Shown piece by piece: positions 1-5,322 of a stretch of 5,927 bases of DNA. Origin of the DNA: an uncultured Eubacterium sp. (lineage in GTDB: Bacteria; Bacillota; Clostridia; Lachnospirales; Lachnospiraceae); the NCBI GenBank assembly GCA_904502145.1, contig CAJGDH010000119.1, positions 1 through 5,927 on the forward strand, read 5' to 3'. The notes beneath the pieces were generated by a model that was not told the DNA's origin, ran no database searches, and saw only the letters and a list, made by a program, of their open reading frames with translations. A program made the position numbers and the translations under genes. The number at the start of each line of letters is the position of its first letter. Within the stretch, counting starts at the first letter, position 1.

Positions 1-626
1 CCGAAGAATTGATCCGGACCATCAGGGAGGAACCGAAGATCTGCCATTATCTGGATATCCCCGTCCAGCACAGTGAGGACGGTATCCTGAAACGGATGGG
101 AAGAAAGACATCCCGCAAGGACCTGGTGGATCTGATCGGCAGGCTCCGTCAGGAGATTCCCGATATCGTCCTGCGCACTACCCTCATCACCGGTTTCCCC
201 GGTGAGACGGAGGAAGATTTCCGCGGTCTGTATGAATTTGTGGACCGGATGGAATTTGAACGTCTGGGGGTCTTTCCCTACTCCGCGGAGGAGGGCACCA
301 GGGCTGCCCTGATGCCTGACCAGCTGGAGGATTCCGTGAAGGAAGAACGCAGGGACAAGATCATGACGCTCCAACAGGAGATCAGCGCCGCCTTCTCCGA
401 TTCCTGGATCGGGGAGAAGCTGGATGTGATGATCGAAGGGTATCTCTATGATGATGACATTTATGTGGGCAGGTCCTATATGGATGCCCCCAAGGTCGAC
501 GGGAGCGTCTTCGTCCATGCCGAGGAGGAGATGGTCTCCGGAGATATCGTTCCGGTAAGGATCACCGGAGCCAACGAATACGATTTGATAGGAGATGTTA
601 TTTATGCCGATGAATTTACCAAATAA
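1..626 (+). CDS. rimO: Ribosomal protein S12 methylthiotransferase RimO, C-terminal part (5' end outside window)
   Basis: RimO is a radical-SAM iron-sulfur enzyme that methylthiolates a conserved aspartate of ribosomal protein S12. The reading frame is open from base 3 to a TAA at 624-626, giving 207 residues. Against a usual length near 440, roughly 230 N-terminal residues are missing, including the MTTase domain and the CxxxCxxC cluster motif. The visible part holds the end of the radical-SAM barrel, with YLDIPVQH followed by ILKRMGR, then TLITGFPGETEEDF and GVFPYSAEEGT. A C-terminal TRAM domain follows (about the last 65 residues, including GRSYMDAPKVDG). YLDIP-QH, the FPYS-EEGT block and the MDAPKVDG block are RimO-like; MiaB has a different H-LPVQSGS motif here. 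It is the first visible gene of a rimO-pgsA-cinA operon and its last 23 bases overlap pgsA. The in-frame TTG at base 9 is internal, not the start. Confidence 0.95.
   Translation, partial: EELIRTIREEPKICHYLDIPVQHSEDGILKRMGRKTSRKDLVDLIGRLRQEIPDIVLRTTLITGFPGETEEDFRGLYEFVDRMEFERLGVFPYSAEEGTRAALMPDQLEDSVKEERRDKIMTLQQEISAAFSDSWIGEKLDVMIEGYLYDDDIYVGRSYMDAPKVDGSVFVHAEEEMVSGDIVPVRITGANEYDLIGDVIYADEFTK
591..594 (+). promoter_or_regulatory. Ribosome binding site of pgsA, inside rimO
   Basis: GGAG at 591-594 lies in the last codons of rimO. Three in-frame ATGs follow, at 595, 604 and 610. The first directly abuts the GGAG and is too close; the second is 9 bases away; the third is 15 bases away. Spacing favours 604. 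The position inside rimO suggests translational coupling. Confidence 0.6.
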
Positions 627-1152
627 GCTTACTATTATCCGGATCATCCTGATCCCCTTTTTCGTATTTTTCCTGCTCACCGGGTTTGTTCCCGGATCGA
701 AATGGATCGCCCTGGCCATCTTTATCGTAGCCAGCCTGACGGATCTGGCGGACGGCAAGATCGCGAGAAAATACGGGCTCGTGACCAATTTCGGAAAATT
801 TATGGATCCCCTGGCGGACAAACTTCTGGTGACCTCCGCTTTCATCTGCCTCGTGTCTCTCAACAGGATTCCTACCTGGATCGTGCTGGTGATCATCGCC
901 CGTGAGTTTGTGATCACCGGTTTCCGTACACTGGCGGTGGAGAACGGCGTTGTCATCGCCGCAAGCTACTGGGGAAAATTCAAGACAACCTTCCAGATGC
1001 TGGCCATCATCCTTCTGATCATGGACCTGGGAGGAAATACGGTCCACATCCTGGAGCAGATCCTGATCTATGTAGCATTGATCCTTACCCTGATCTCCAT
1101 GATCGATTATCTGGCAAAGAATATTAATGTGTTAAAAGAAGGAGGGCAATGA
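604..1152 (+). CDS. pgsA: CDP-diacylglycerol--glycerol-3-phosphate 3-phosphatidyltransferase
   Basis: This integral membrane enzyme makes phosphatidylglycerophosphate from CDP-diacylglycerol and glycerol-3-phosphate, the committed step to phosphatidylglycerol and cardiolipin. From ATG 604 it has 182 residues, normal for the family. The complete CDP-alcohol phosphotransferase motif is present: D47-x2-D50-G51-x2-A54-R55-x8-G64-x3-D68-x3-D72. Its aspartates bind metal and the CDP headgroup. PgsA-type blocks REFVITGFR (100-108) and WGKFKT (123-128) support this substrate class rather than another CDP-alcohol transferase. Hydrophobic segments near 11-27, 34-45, 74-86, 91-107, 129-144 and 152-172 fit six membrane helices. 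The N-terminus MNLPNKLT is typical, so ATG 610 is a possible alternative start; 604 was chosen on RBS spacing. The gene overlaps rimO by 23 bases and its TGA overlaps the next start. Confidence 0.94.
   Translation: MPMNLPNKLTIIRIILIPFFVFFLLTGFVPGSKWIALAIFIVASLTDLADGKIARKYGLVTNFGKFMDPLADKLLVTSAFICLVSLNRIPTWIVLVIIAREFVITGFRTLAVENGVVIAASYWGKFKTTFQMLAIILLIMDLGGNTVHILEQILIYVALILTLISMIDYLAKNINVLKEGGQ
1140..1145 (+). promoter_or_regulatory. Ribosome binding site of the cinA-type gene, inside pgsA
   Basis: A perfect AGGAGG lies in the last codons of pgsA. It is 3 bases from ATG 1149 and 6 bases from ATG 1152. The 6-base spacing is nearer the optimum, so 1152 is preferred; starting at 1149 would add one methionine. 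Confidence 0.65.
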
Positions 1153-1658
1153 TGAGTTCCGGCAGAATAACCAAAGAATCTCAGGTTGAGTACAAGATTG
1201 CGAAGATCCTTATCCATTATGGAATTACCGTTACCACGGCGGAATCCTGTACCGGAGGTCTGGTTGCGGGAACCCTGGTCAACGCGGAGGGAATCTCCGC
1301 CAGTTTTAAGGAAGGTTTCATCACTTACTCCAACGAAGCGAAGATCCGTTATCTGGGCGTGTCGGAGAAGACCCTTGAAAAACAGGGAGCCGTATCCAGG
1401 GAATGTGCCCTTGAGATGGCGGAAGGCGCTGCCAGAAACACAGGAGCAGATGCCGCCGTCGCTGTCACCGGTATCGCGGGACCCGACGGAGGGACAGAAG
1501 AAAAGCCGGTGGGCCTGGTGTACATCGCCGTCTATCTAAACGGGAAGACAATAGTGAAAAGATGCCACTTTGGCGGGGACAGGAACAGTGTCCGTCACGC
1601 CGCGGTAAAAGAGGCTCTGGACCTTCTCTACTGTCAGCTGCTTCACTGTGCACAGTAA
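1152..1658 (+). CDS. cinA: CinA C-terminal-domain family protein, probable nicotinamide-nucleotide amidohydrolase (PncC-like)
   Basis: Members of this family deamidate nicotinamide mononucleotide to nicotinic acid mononucleotide, recycling pyridine nucleotides to NAD in the cytosol. The protein has 168 residues from ATG 1152 and consists of a single CinA C-terminal domain. Counting from ATG 1149, conserved blocks are TAESCTGG (30-37, with the presumed catalytic Ser33), FITYSNEAK (57-65), GAVS (80-83) and TGIAGPDGG (107-115), then a GL-YIA strand and a C-terminal helix. The N-terminal molybdopterin-binding-like domain of full-length CinA (about 400 residues) is absent, so this is the short form, as in stand-alone PncC. 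The biochemical role is taken from the family and not proven here. In many Bacillota recA follows this position; here a terminator follows instead. The start overlaps the pgsA stop, indicating coupled translation. Confidence 0.9.
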   Translation: MSSGRITKESQVEYKIAKILIHYGITVTTAESCTGGLVAGTLVNAEGISASFKEGFITYSNEAKIRYLGVSEKTLEKQGAVSRECALEMAEGAARNTGADAAVAVTGIAGPDGGTEEKPVGLVYIAVYLNGKTIVKRCHFGGDRNSVRHAAVKEALDLLYCQLLHCAQ

Positions 1659-1684
1659 ATGAATCGCAGGTAACATATTTCTTT

Positions 1685-1715
1685 AAAGAACTGTCGCTTC
1701 GGCGGCAGTTTTTTT
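1685..1715 (+). terminator. Rho-independent terminator of the rimO-pgsA-cinA operon
   Basis: Arms AACTGTCGC (1689-1697) and GCGGCAGTT (1702-1710) form a 9-bp stem with one G-U wobble. They are closed by a TTCG loop on a C-G pair, the exceptionally stable cUUCGg tetraloop. A T tract runs 1709-1715, and the preceding AAA (1685-1687) can extend the stem into it. It begins 27 bases after the cinA stop. Confidence 0.92.
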
Positions 1716-1732
1716 GTGCCATAAGACTGATC

Positions 1733-1777
1733 GGGCAGAAGCAAGCTTTTCTGCCCTCCGTATTGCGGGAAGGGCAG
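1733..1777 (+). repeat. Three copies of GGGCAG/CTGCCC forming two mutually exclusive inverted repeats
   Basis: GGGCAGAA (1733-1740) is inverted at TTCTGCCC (1749-1756), an 8-bp perfect arm with an 8-base centre. The CTGCCCT part (1751-1757) is also inverted at AGGGCAG (1771-1777), with an inner CCG/CGG pair (1758-1760 with 1766-1768). The second repeat encloses the proposed -35 box. No T tract follows either hairpin, so they are not terminators. Their place upstream of and across a promoter suggests an operator, which is inference. Confidence 0.5.
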
Positions 1778-1791
1778 TCCTGTGGTATGAT
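1763..1791 (+). promoter_or_regulatory. Probable sigma-A-type promoter of the gntR-clpC unit
   Basis: A weak -35 TTGCGG (1763-1768) is separated by 17 bases from -10 TATGAT (1786-1791). The -10 is preceded by TG at 1783-1784, an extended -10 that would compensate for the poor -35. The start point would be near 1798, leaving a leader of roughly 78 bases. It is the best promoter match between the terminator at 1715 and the gntR start. A second TATGAT (1800-1805) has no -35 partner. Confidence 0.6.
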
Positions 1792-1812
1792 AAGAGAAAT
1801 ATGATATACACA
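1781..1812 (+). promoter_or_regulatory. Possible GntR operator overlapping the -10 and start point
   Basis: The arms TGTGGTAT (1781-1788) and ATACACA (1806-1812) form an imperfect inverted repeat, with one extra G in the left arm. They flank the -10 and the expected start point. From memory, YtrA-type regulators bind GTGTA-spacer-TACAC palindromes, so the arms look right, but the spacing is longer than the example I recall. Repression of its own promoter by the adjacent GntR protein is inference. Confidence 0.25.
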
Positions 1813-1875
1813 GGATATAACACATAGCACATATTTCCCGCAGACAGGCAATACAGGGAGAAAGAGGATGATTCC

Positions 1876-2247
1876 ATGTTGATCGAAATAGATTTTAACA
1901 GCCCGCAGGCCATCTATATCCAGCTGAGGAACCAGATCGTGATGGGCATCGCCCAGGAAGAACTCCGGGACGGGGATTCCCTACCCTCCGTCAGGAGTCT
2001 GGCCAACACCCTCGGCGTCAATATGCACACGGTGAATAAGGCCTACGCCATGCTCAGAAGCGAAGGATATCTGATCCTTGACCGGAGGCGGGGCGCCGTG
2101 ATCCAGGTGGAAGTGGAGAACAAGAACGACGAGATAGAGAAGATAAATCATAACATGAGACTGGTGGTGGCACAGGCAATCTGCAAAGGGATCAGCAGAT
2201 CGGAGATGCACTCGGTCATCGATGAGATGTATGATCATTTCTTATGA
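1876..2247 (+). CDS. GntR-family transcriptional regulator, short YtrA-type
   Basis: This is a small DNA-binding regulator of 123 residues. Residues 10-78 form the GntR winged helix-turn-helix: PQAIYIQLRNQI at 10-21, then the signature LPSVRSLANTLGV (36-48), TVNKAYAMLRSEGYL (52-66) and a wing ending at VIQV. Only about 45 residues follow (79-123), a two-helix tail as in the YtrA subfamily, which dimerises through this region and has no large effector domain. The start ATG 1876 has AGAGG (1863-1867) 8 bases upstream. YtrA-type genes usually precede ABC transporter genes. Here no transporter follows; clpC begins 11 bases after the stop and its AAGGAG overlaps the last base of the stop codon, so the two are surely co-transcribed. 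A role as autorepressor of the gntR-clpC unit is inferred from this arrangement. The inducing signal is unknown. Confidence 0.9.
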   Translation: MLIEIDFNSPQAIYIQLRNQIVMGIAQEELRDGDSLPSVRSLANTLGVNMHTVNKAYAMLRSEGYLILDRRRGAVIQVEVENKNDEIEKINHNMRLVVAQAICKGISRSEMHSVIDEMYDHFL

Positions 2248-2258
2248 AGGAGTAGAAC

Positions 2259-4709
2259 ATGAGCAGAGAATACAACAACTATGTGAATGAAGCCCTGGAC
2301 AAAGCCAGGCAAGACGCCCTGGCCTGCCATCAGAGATATATCGGCACCGAGCACATCGTGCTGGGGATCCTTTCGGTGGAATCCTGCCTGGCTGCCAGAG
2401 TCCTGCAGGAATGCGGCCTTACCTACGAGAACTTTCTCAAGGCCACTCTGGGTCAGTCCATGACCGTGGGGGATGTCTCGGAGGAGGAGTTCAAGGGTTA
2501 CAGTCCCAAGTCCCTCCGGATCCTGGAAGCGGCGGAAGTGGAAGCCGAACGTTTTGATGCCGATGAGGTGGGTACGGAACACATTCTTCTGGCCATCCTC
2601 AAGGAGAAGGATTGTATCGCCCAGAGACTCTTCAAGGGGATGAACGTGAACCGAAAGAAGGCTTATCTTGACCTTCTTGTCGCTTCGGGGGTGGATCCTT
2701 CCTTCGCCAAGAAGGAGTACCGCCAGCTTTTTGAGAACAAGAAATCCTCCGGCAGGGCCTCCCTGATCGACAGCTATTGTGACGACCTTACCCAGAGGGC
2801 CAGGGACGGCAGGCTTGACCCCGTGATCGGACGTGAGCAGGAGATGAAGCGCATCATTCAGATCCTGAGCCGGAAAACAAAGAATTCCCCCTGCCTGGTG
2901 GGAGAACCGGGTGTGGGCAAGACCGCCATCGTGGAAGGTCTGTCCCAGTGGATCGTCCGCAAAGAGGTCCCTGAGACTATGAAAGACAAACGTGTCCTCA
3001 CCCTGGATCTGCCCGGTCTGGTGGCCGGATCGAAATACCGGGGCGAGTTTGAGGAAAGGATCAAGAACCTCCTCAATGAAGTGATCATGACGGGGAATAT
3101 CCTTCTTTTTGTGGACGAGATCCACACCATGATCGGCGCCGGCGGAGCGGAGGGCTCCATCGATGCCTCCAATATCATCAAACCCTTCCTTGCCAGGGGA
3201 GAAGTCCAGATCATCGGGGCGACCACCCGGGAGGAATACCGGAAATATATCGAAAAAGACGCCGCTTTTGAGCGCAGGTTCCAGCCTGTGACCGTGGAAG
3301 AGCCCACCCTGGATGAGGCGGTGAAGATCCTTGAAGGCCTGCAGGAGCATTTCGAGAAGCACCATCAGGTCCGCTATACCAAAGAAGCCATCCGGGCAGC
3401 GGTCACCCTTTCCGAACGTTATGTCAGTGACCGTTTTCTTCCGGACAAGGCCATCGATGTCATGGATGAGGCTGCTTCCAAGAAGAGGATCGGCCTGTAC
3501 ACCATGCCGGAACATATCAAGGATATGCAGGAGCAGGTGGACAGATATTCGGCCCGCAGGGAGGAGGCTCTCCTGGAAGGCAACCTGCGCAAGGCAAAAC
3601 TGAACAATACCAAGCAGAAGAAAGTCCGCGCGAATCTTGAGGAAGCCCTGGCTTCCTGGGAGGCTAAGAAAGAGAAAGGCCGCATGACCGTCACGGAGAA
3701 TGATGTGGCGGAGGTGGTCTCCTCCTGGACCGGAATCCCTGTGACCAGGATCGGTTTGAGCGAATCGGAGCGGTTGGTCCACCTGGCAGATACTCTCAAG
3801 GAGCGTGTCCTGGGACAGGACGAGGCAGTGGATATCCTGGCCAAGGCCGTGAAGAGGGGCAGAGTGGGTCTGAAAGATCCGGGACGTCCCATCGGTTCCT
3901 TCATGTTCCTGGGACCCACAGGCGTGGGAAAGACGGAGCTGTCCAAAGCCCTGGCAGAGGCCCTCTTCGGAGATGAGAAGGCCATGATCCGTGTGGATAT
4001 GTCCGAATATATGGAGAAGCACAGTGTCTCCAAGCTGATCGGGTCCCCTCCCGGTTATGTGGGACACGAGGACGGAGGCCAGCTCTCCGAGCAGGTGAGA
4101 AGGCACCCCTACAGTGTGATTCTCTTCGACGAGGTGGAGAAGGCCCACCCGGATGTGTTCAACATACTTCTCCAGGTCCTCGATGACGGGCGGATCACCG
4201 ATTCCGGCGGAAGAAAGGTGGACTTCAAAAACACCGTCATCATCATGACTTCCAATGCCGGCGCGACCCGGATCCTGCAGCCCAAACATCTGGGCTTTAT
4301 GGCAAAGACGGACGTGGAACAGGATTACAACAAGATGAAATCCTTCGTCCTGGAAGAAGTGAAACGTCTTTTCAAACCTGAATTCTTAAACCGTGTGGAT
4401 GCCATCCTGGTCTTCAGGACCCTGAGTAAGGAGAAACAGAGAGACATCGTGAAGCTGCTTCTCAAGGAGCTGGCTGAACGTGTGGCCGATACCCCCGGAT
4501 TCTCCCTGGAATACTCGGAGGAACTGGTGGACCATATTCTGGAGAAGGGCTACGATCCCCAGTATGGAGCCCGGCCATTGCGCAGGGCTATCCAGGATAA
4601 TCTGGAGGACCTGCTTGCGGATGAATATCTGAACGGACACATCAGGGAGGGAAGCCGTATCCTCCTTGATATGAAGGAGGGAAAGATCATCCTCCGGGAA
4701 AAGAAATAG
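2259..4709 (+). CDS. clpC: ATP-dependent Clp protease ATP-binding subunit ClpC
   Basis: This is the Hsp100 AAA+ unfoldase that feeds proteins into the ClpP peptidase; 816 residues, as usual for ClpC. The N-domain has two Clp repeats (about 1-140) with IGTEHI and VGTEHI motifs. Ring 1 has Walker A GEPGVGKT (215-222), pore loop KYRG (259-262), Walker B LLFVDE (282-287) and arginines 339-340. The middle domain is short (about 415-475), which separates ClpC from ClpB. Ring 2 has Walker A GPTGVGKT (552-559), pore loop GYVG (599-602), Walker B ILFDE (621-625), sensor-1 N666, arginine finger R712 and sensor-2 GAR (770-772). LGF (678-680) is the ClpP-docking tripeptide, so it should work with ClpP. 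The start has AAGGAG (2247-2252) 6 bases upstream. Unlike the Bacillus ctsR-mcsA-mcsB-clpC operon, the partner here is a GntR regulator. The UVR-like motif of the middle domain is degenerate, with Leu443 at the usual Phe position. Confidence 0.96.
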   Translation: MSREYNNYVNEALDKARQDALACHQRYIGTEHIVLGILSVESCLAARVLQECGLTYENFLKATLGQSMTVGDVSEEEFKGYSPKSLRILEAAEVEAERFDADEVGTEHILLAILKEKDCIAQRLFKGMNVNRKKAYLDLLVASGVDPSFAKKEYRQLFENKKSSGRASLIDSYCDDLTQRARDGRLDPVIGREQEMKRIIQILSRKTKNSPCLVGEPGVGKTAIVEGLSQWIVRKEVPETMKDKRVLTLDLPGLVAGSKYRGEFEERIKNLLNEVIMTGNILLFVDEIHTMIGAGGAEGSIDASNIIKPFLARGEVQIIGATTREEYRKYIEKDAAFERRFQPVTVEEPTLDEAVKILEGLQEHFEKHHQVRYTKEAIRAAVTLSERYVSDRFLPDKAIDVMDEAASKKRIGLYTMPEHIKDMQEQVDRYSARREEALLEGNLRKAKLNNTKQKKVRANLEEALASWEAKKEKGRMTVTENDVAEVVSSWTGIPVTRIGLSESERLVHLADTLKERVLGQDEAVDILAKAVKRGRVGLKDPGRPIGSFMFLGPTGVGKTELSKALAEALFGDEKAMIRVDMSEYMEKHSVSKLIGSPPGYVGHEDGGQLSEQVRRHPYSVILFDEVEKAHPDVFNILLQVLDDGRITDSGGRKVDFKNTVIIMTSNAGATRILQPKHLGFMAKTDVEQDYNKMKSFVLEEVKRLFKPEFLNRVDAILVFRTLSKEKQRDIVKLLLKELAERVADTPGFSLEYSEELVDHILEKGYDPQYGARPLRRAIQDNLEDLLADEYLNGHIREGSRILLDMKEGKIILREKK

Positions 4710-4729
4710 TCCGGTTTCAGTTTTTTATG

Positions 4730-4758
4730 TGGAAAAAGACGTCCGCATCCTATATAAT
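4730..4758 (+). promoter_or_regulatory. Sigma-A-type promoter of the 136-residue protein gene
   Basis: A perfect -10 TATAAT (4753-4758) lies 17 bases after TGGAAA (4730-4735), a 4 of 6 match to the -35 consensus. Transcription would start near 4765, giving a leader of about 83 bases. The promoter begins 20 bases after the clpC stop, so the next gene can be expressed apart from clpC. Confidence 0.75.
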
Positions 4759-4769
4759 ATAAGTATAGG

Positions 4770-4830
4770 GATCCGCTTGCCGGATCGCTGCAGTTTAATC
4801 ACACAGCAGCCTGATCCACTTACGGATCGG
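4770..4830 (+). promoter_or_regulatory. Structured 5' leader: three adjacent stem-loops, outer two near-copies
   Basis: Stem 1 is GATCCG (4770-4775) with CGGATC (4781-4786), loop CTTGC. Stem 2 is GCTGC (4787-4791) with GCAGC (4806-4810), loop of 14 bases. Stem 3 is CTGATCC (4811-4817) with GGATCGG (4824-4830), one U-G pair, loop ACTTAC. The stems abut without unpaired bases and end 4 bases before the Shine-Dalgarno GGAGGT (4835-4840). Stems 1 and 3 share the pattern GATCC-R-CTT-R-C-(C)-GGATCG, suggesting duplication. GGATC of stem 1 (4782-4786) can pair instead with GATCC of stem 3 (4813-4817). I recognise no known riboswitch; there is no U tract in the leader, so control, if any, would be of translation or RNA stability, or at DNA level. 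Confidence 0.5.
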
Positions 4831-4847
4831 GTCCGGAGGTAACACAA

Positions 4848-5258
4848 ATGTCTAATGTAAAAGAGTTGATCGTACAGGACAATGACGCGCTTAGTTTCGG
4901 AGATTTCAGCCTTCCGCAGAAGACCAAGCTTTCCGATTTTCCCTTCGAAGGGGACACCTACAAGGTAAAGACCTTCAGGGAGATCACCAGGCTTGAACGG
5001 AACGGTGCCATGCTTTATGAGTCTGTTCCCGGTTCTGCTGTCCATAACTTTGTGGATGGGGAATTTGAGCTTACCTTTGAGGTCGAATCCAACGATGATA
5101 TCGAGATCACCCTGGGTATGGAGCCGGAGAGTGAGTATAAAGTATATGTGGACGAGACCAATATCGGCAGGATGAGTTCCAATCTCGGAGGAAAGATCAG
5201 TTTCAGCATTGAACTTAATGAGGGAAAGACATCCAGAATCCGAGTAGTTAAGTTATAA
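4848..5258 (+). CDS. Conserved-looking acidic protein of unknown function (136 residues)
   Basis: I cannot assign a function. The gene has GGAGGT (4835-4840) 7 bases before its ATG, its own promoter and its own terminator, so it is surely real. The product is soluble and probably cytosolic: no signal peptide or membrane segment, no Cys or Trp, and 25 Asp/Glu against 15 Lys/Arg. Residues 1-50 are polar and mixed. Residues 66-136 show alternating hydrophobic residues (FELTFEVE at 73-80, IEITL at 85-89, YKVYVD at 97-102, KISFSIEL at 116-123, IRVV at 131-134), which predicts a small beta-sheet domain. From memory, short proteins like this in Lachnospiraceae carry the automatic label endosialidase; nothing visible supports sialidase activity, and 136 residues is far too short for a catalytic sialidase. 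It sits between clpC and radA, which are adjacent in Bacillus. A role linked to either is speculation. Confidence 0.85.
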   Translation: MSNVKELIVQDNDALSFGDFSLPQKTKLSDFPFEGDTYKVKTFREITRLERNGAMLYESVPGSAVHNFVDGEFELTFEVESNDDIEITLGMEPESEYKVYVDETNIGRMSSNLGGKISFSIELNEGKTSRIRVVKL

Positions 5259-5271
5259 ACTTTGTTTTTAC

Positions 5272-5296
5272 GGCCGTCTGTACAGACGGCCTTTTT
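5272..5296 (+). terminator. Rho-independent terminator after the 136-residue protein gene
   Basis: GGCCGTCTGT (5272-5281) is followed immediately by its exact inverse ACAGACGGCC (5282-5291), a perfect 20-base palindrome, and then TTTTT (5292-5296). As RNA it gives an 8-bp GC-rich stem with a GUAC loop and a U tract. It starts 13 bases after the stop codon. No T tract flanks the other side on the minus strand, so it should act in the + direction only. Confidence 0.9.
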
Positions 5297-5322
5297 CATC
5301 TTTACATCTACAGGGGAGATCT

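Noticed and set aside
616..1047. 143-codon open frame on the minus strand opposite pgsA
   Set aside because: It has the same in-register antisense relation to a membrane protein gene. The translation is an unusual His/Asp/Gln-rich sequence with no family resemblance.
1733..1756. Second or minus-strand terminator at the GGGCAGAA hairpin
   Set aside because: Neither side of the hairpin is followed by a T tract in the direction of transcription.
1716..1875. CtsR or HrcA (CIRCE) operator upstream of gntR-clpC
   Set aside because: No GGTCAAA tandem heptads and no TTAGCACTC/GAGTGCTAA pair were found. The short AGCAC at about 1827 has no partner.
1465..1913. Minus-strand open frames across the cinA-gntR intergenic region
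   Set aside because: They run through the terminator hairpin and promoter elements, overlap both flanking genes, and lack a recognisable product or a convincing ribosome binding site.
2235..4289. 684-codon open frame on the minus strand opposite clpC
   Set aside because: It lies in exact codon register with clpC, so it can only be closed by sense TTA, CTA or TCA codons. These rare codons are absent from clpC codons 1-709; the first is TTA at 4386-4388. The long open frame is a by-product of codon bias, and its His/Gly/Leu/Asp-rich translation resembles no protein.
4694..4726. Possible terminator directly after clpC (T tract 4721-4726)
   Set aside because: The only stems available are 4 bp (GAAA 4703-4706 with TTTC 4715-4718, or CCGG with CCGG across 13 bases). 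That is too weak, so clpC transcripts may read into the next gene.
4848..5258. Calling the 136-residue protein a sialidase
   Set aside because: It is far too short, has no Asp-box repeats and no catalytic residues can be recognised. The label would only repeat an automatic annotation recalled from memory.
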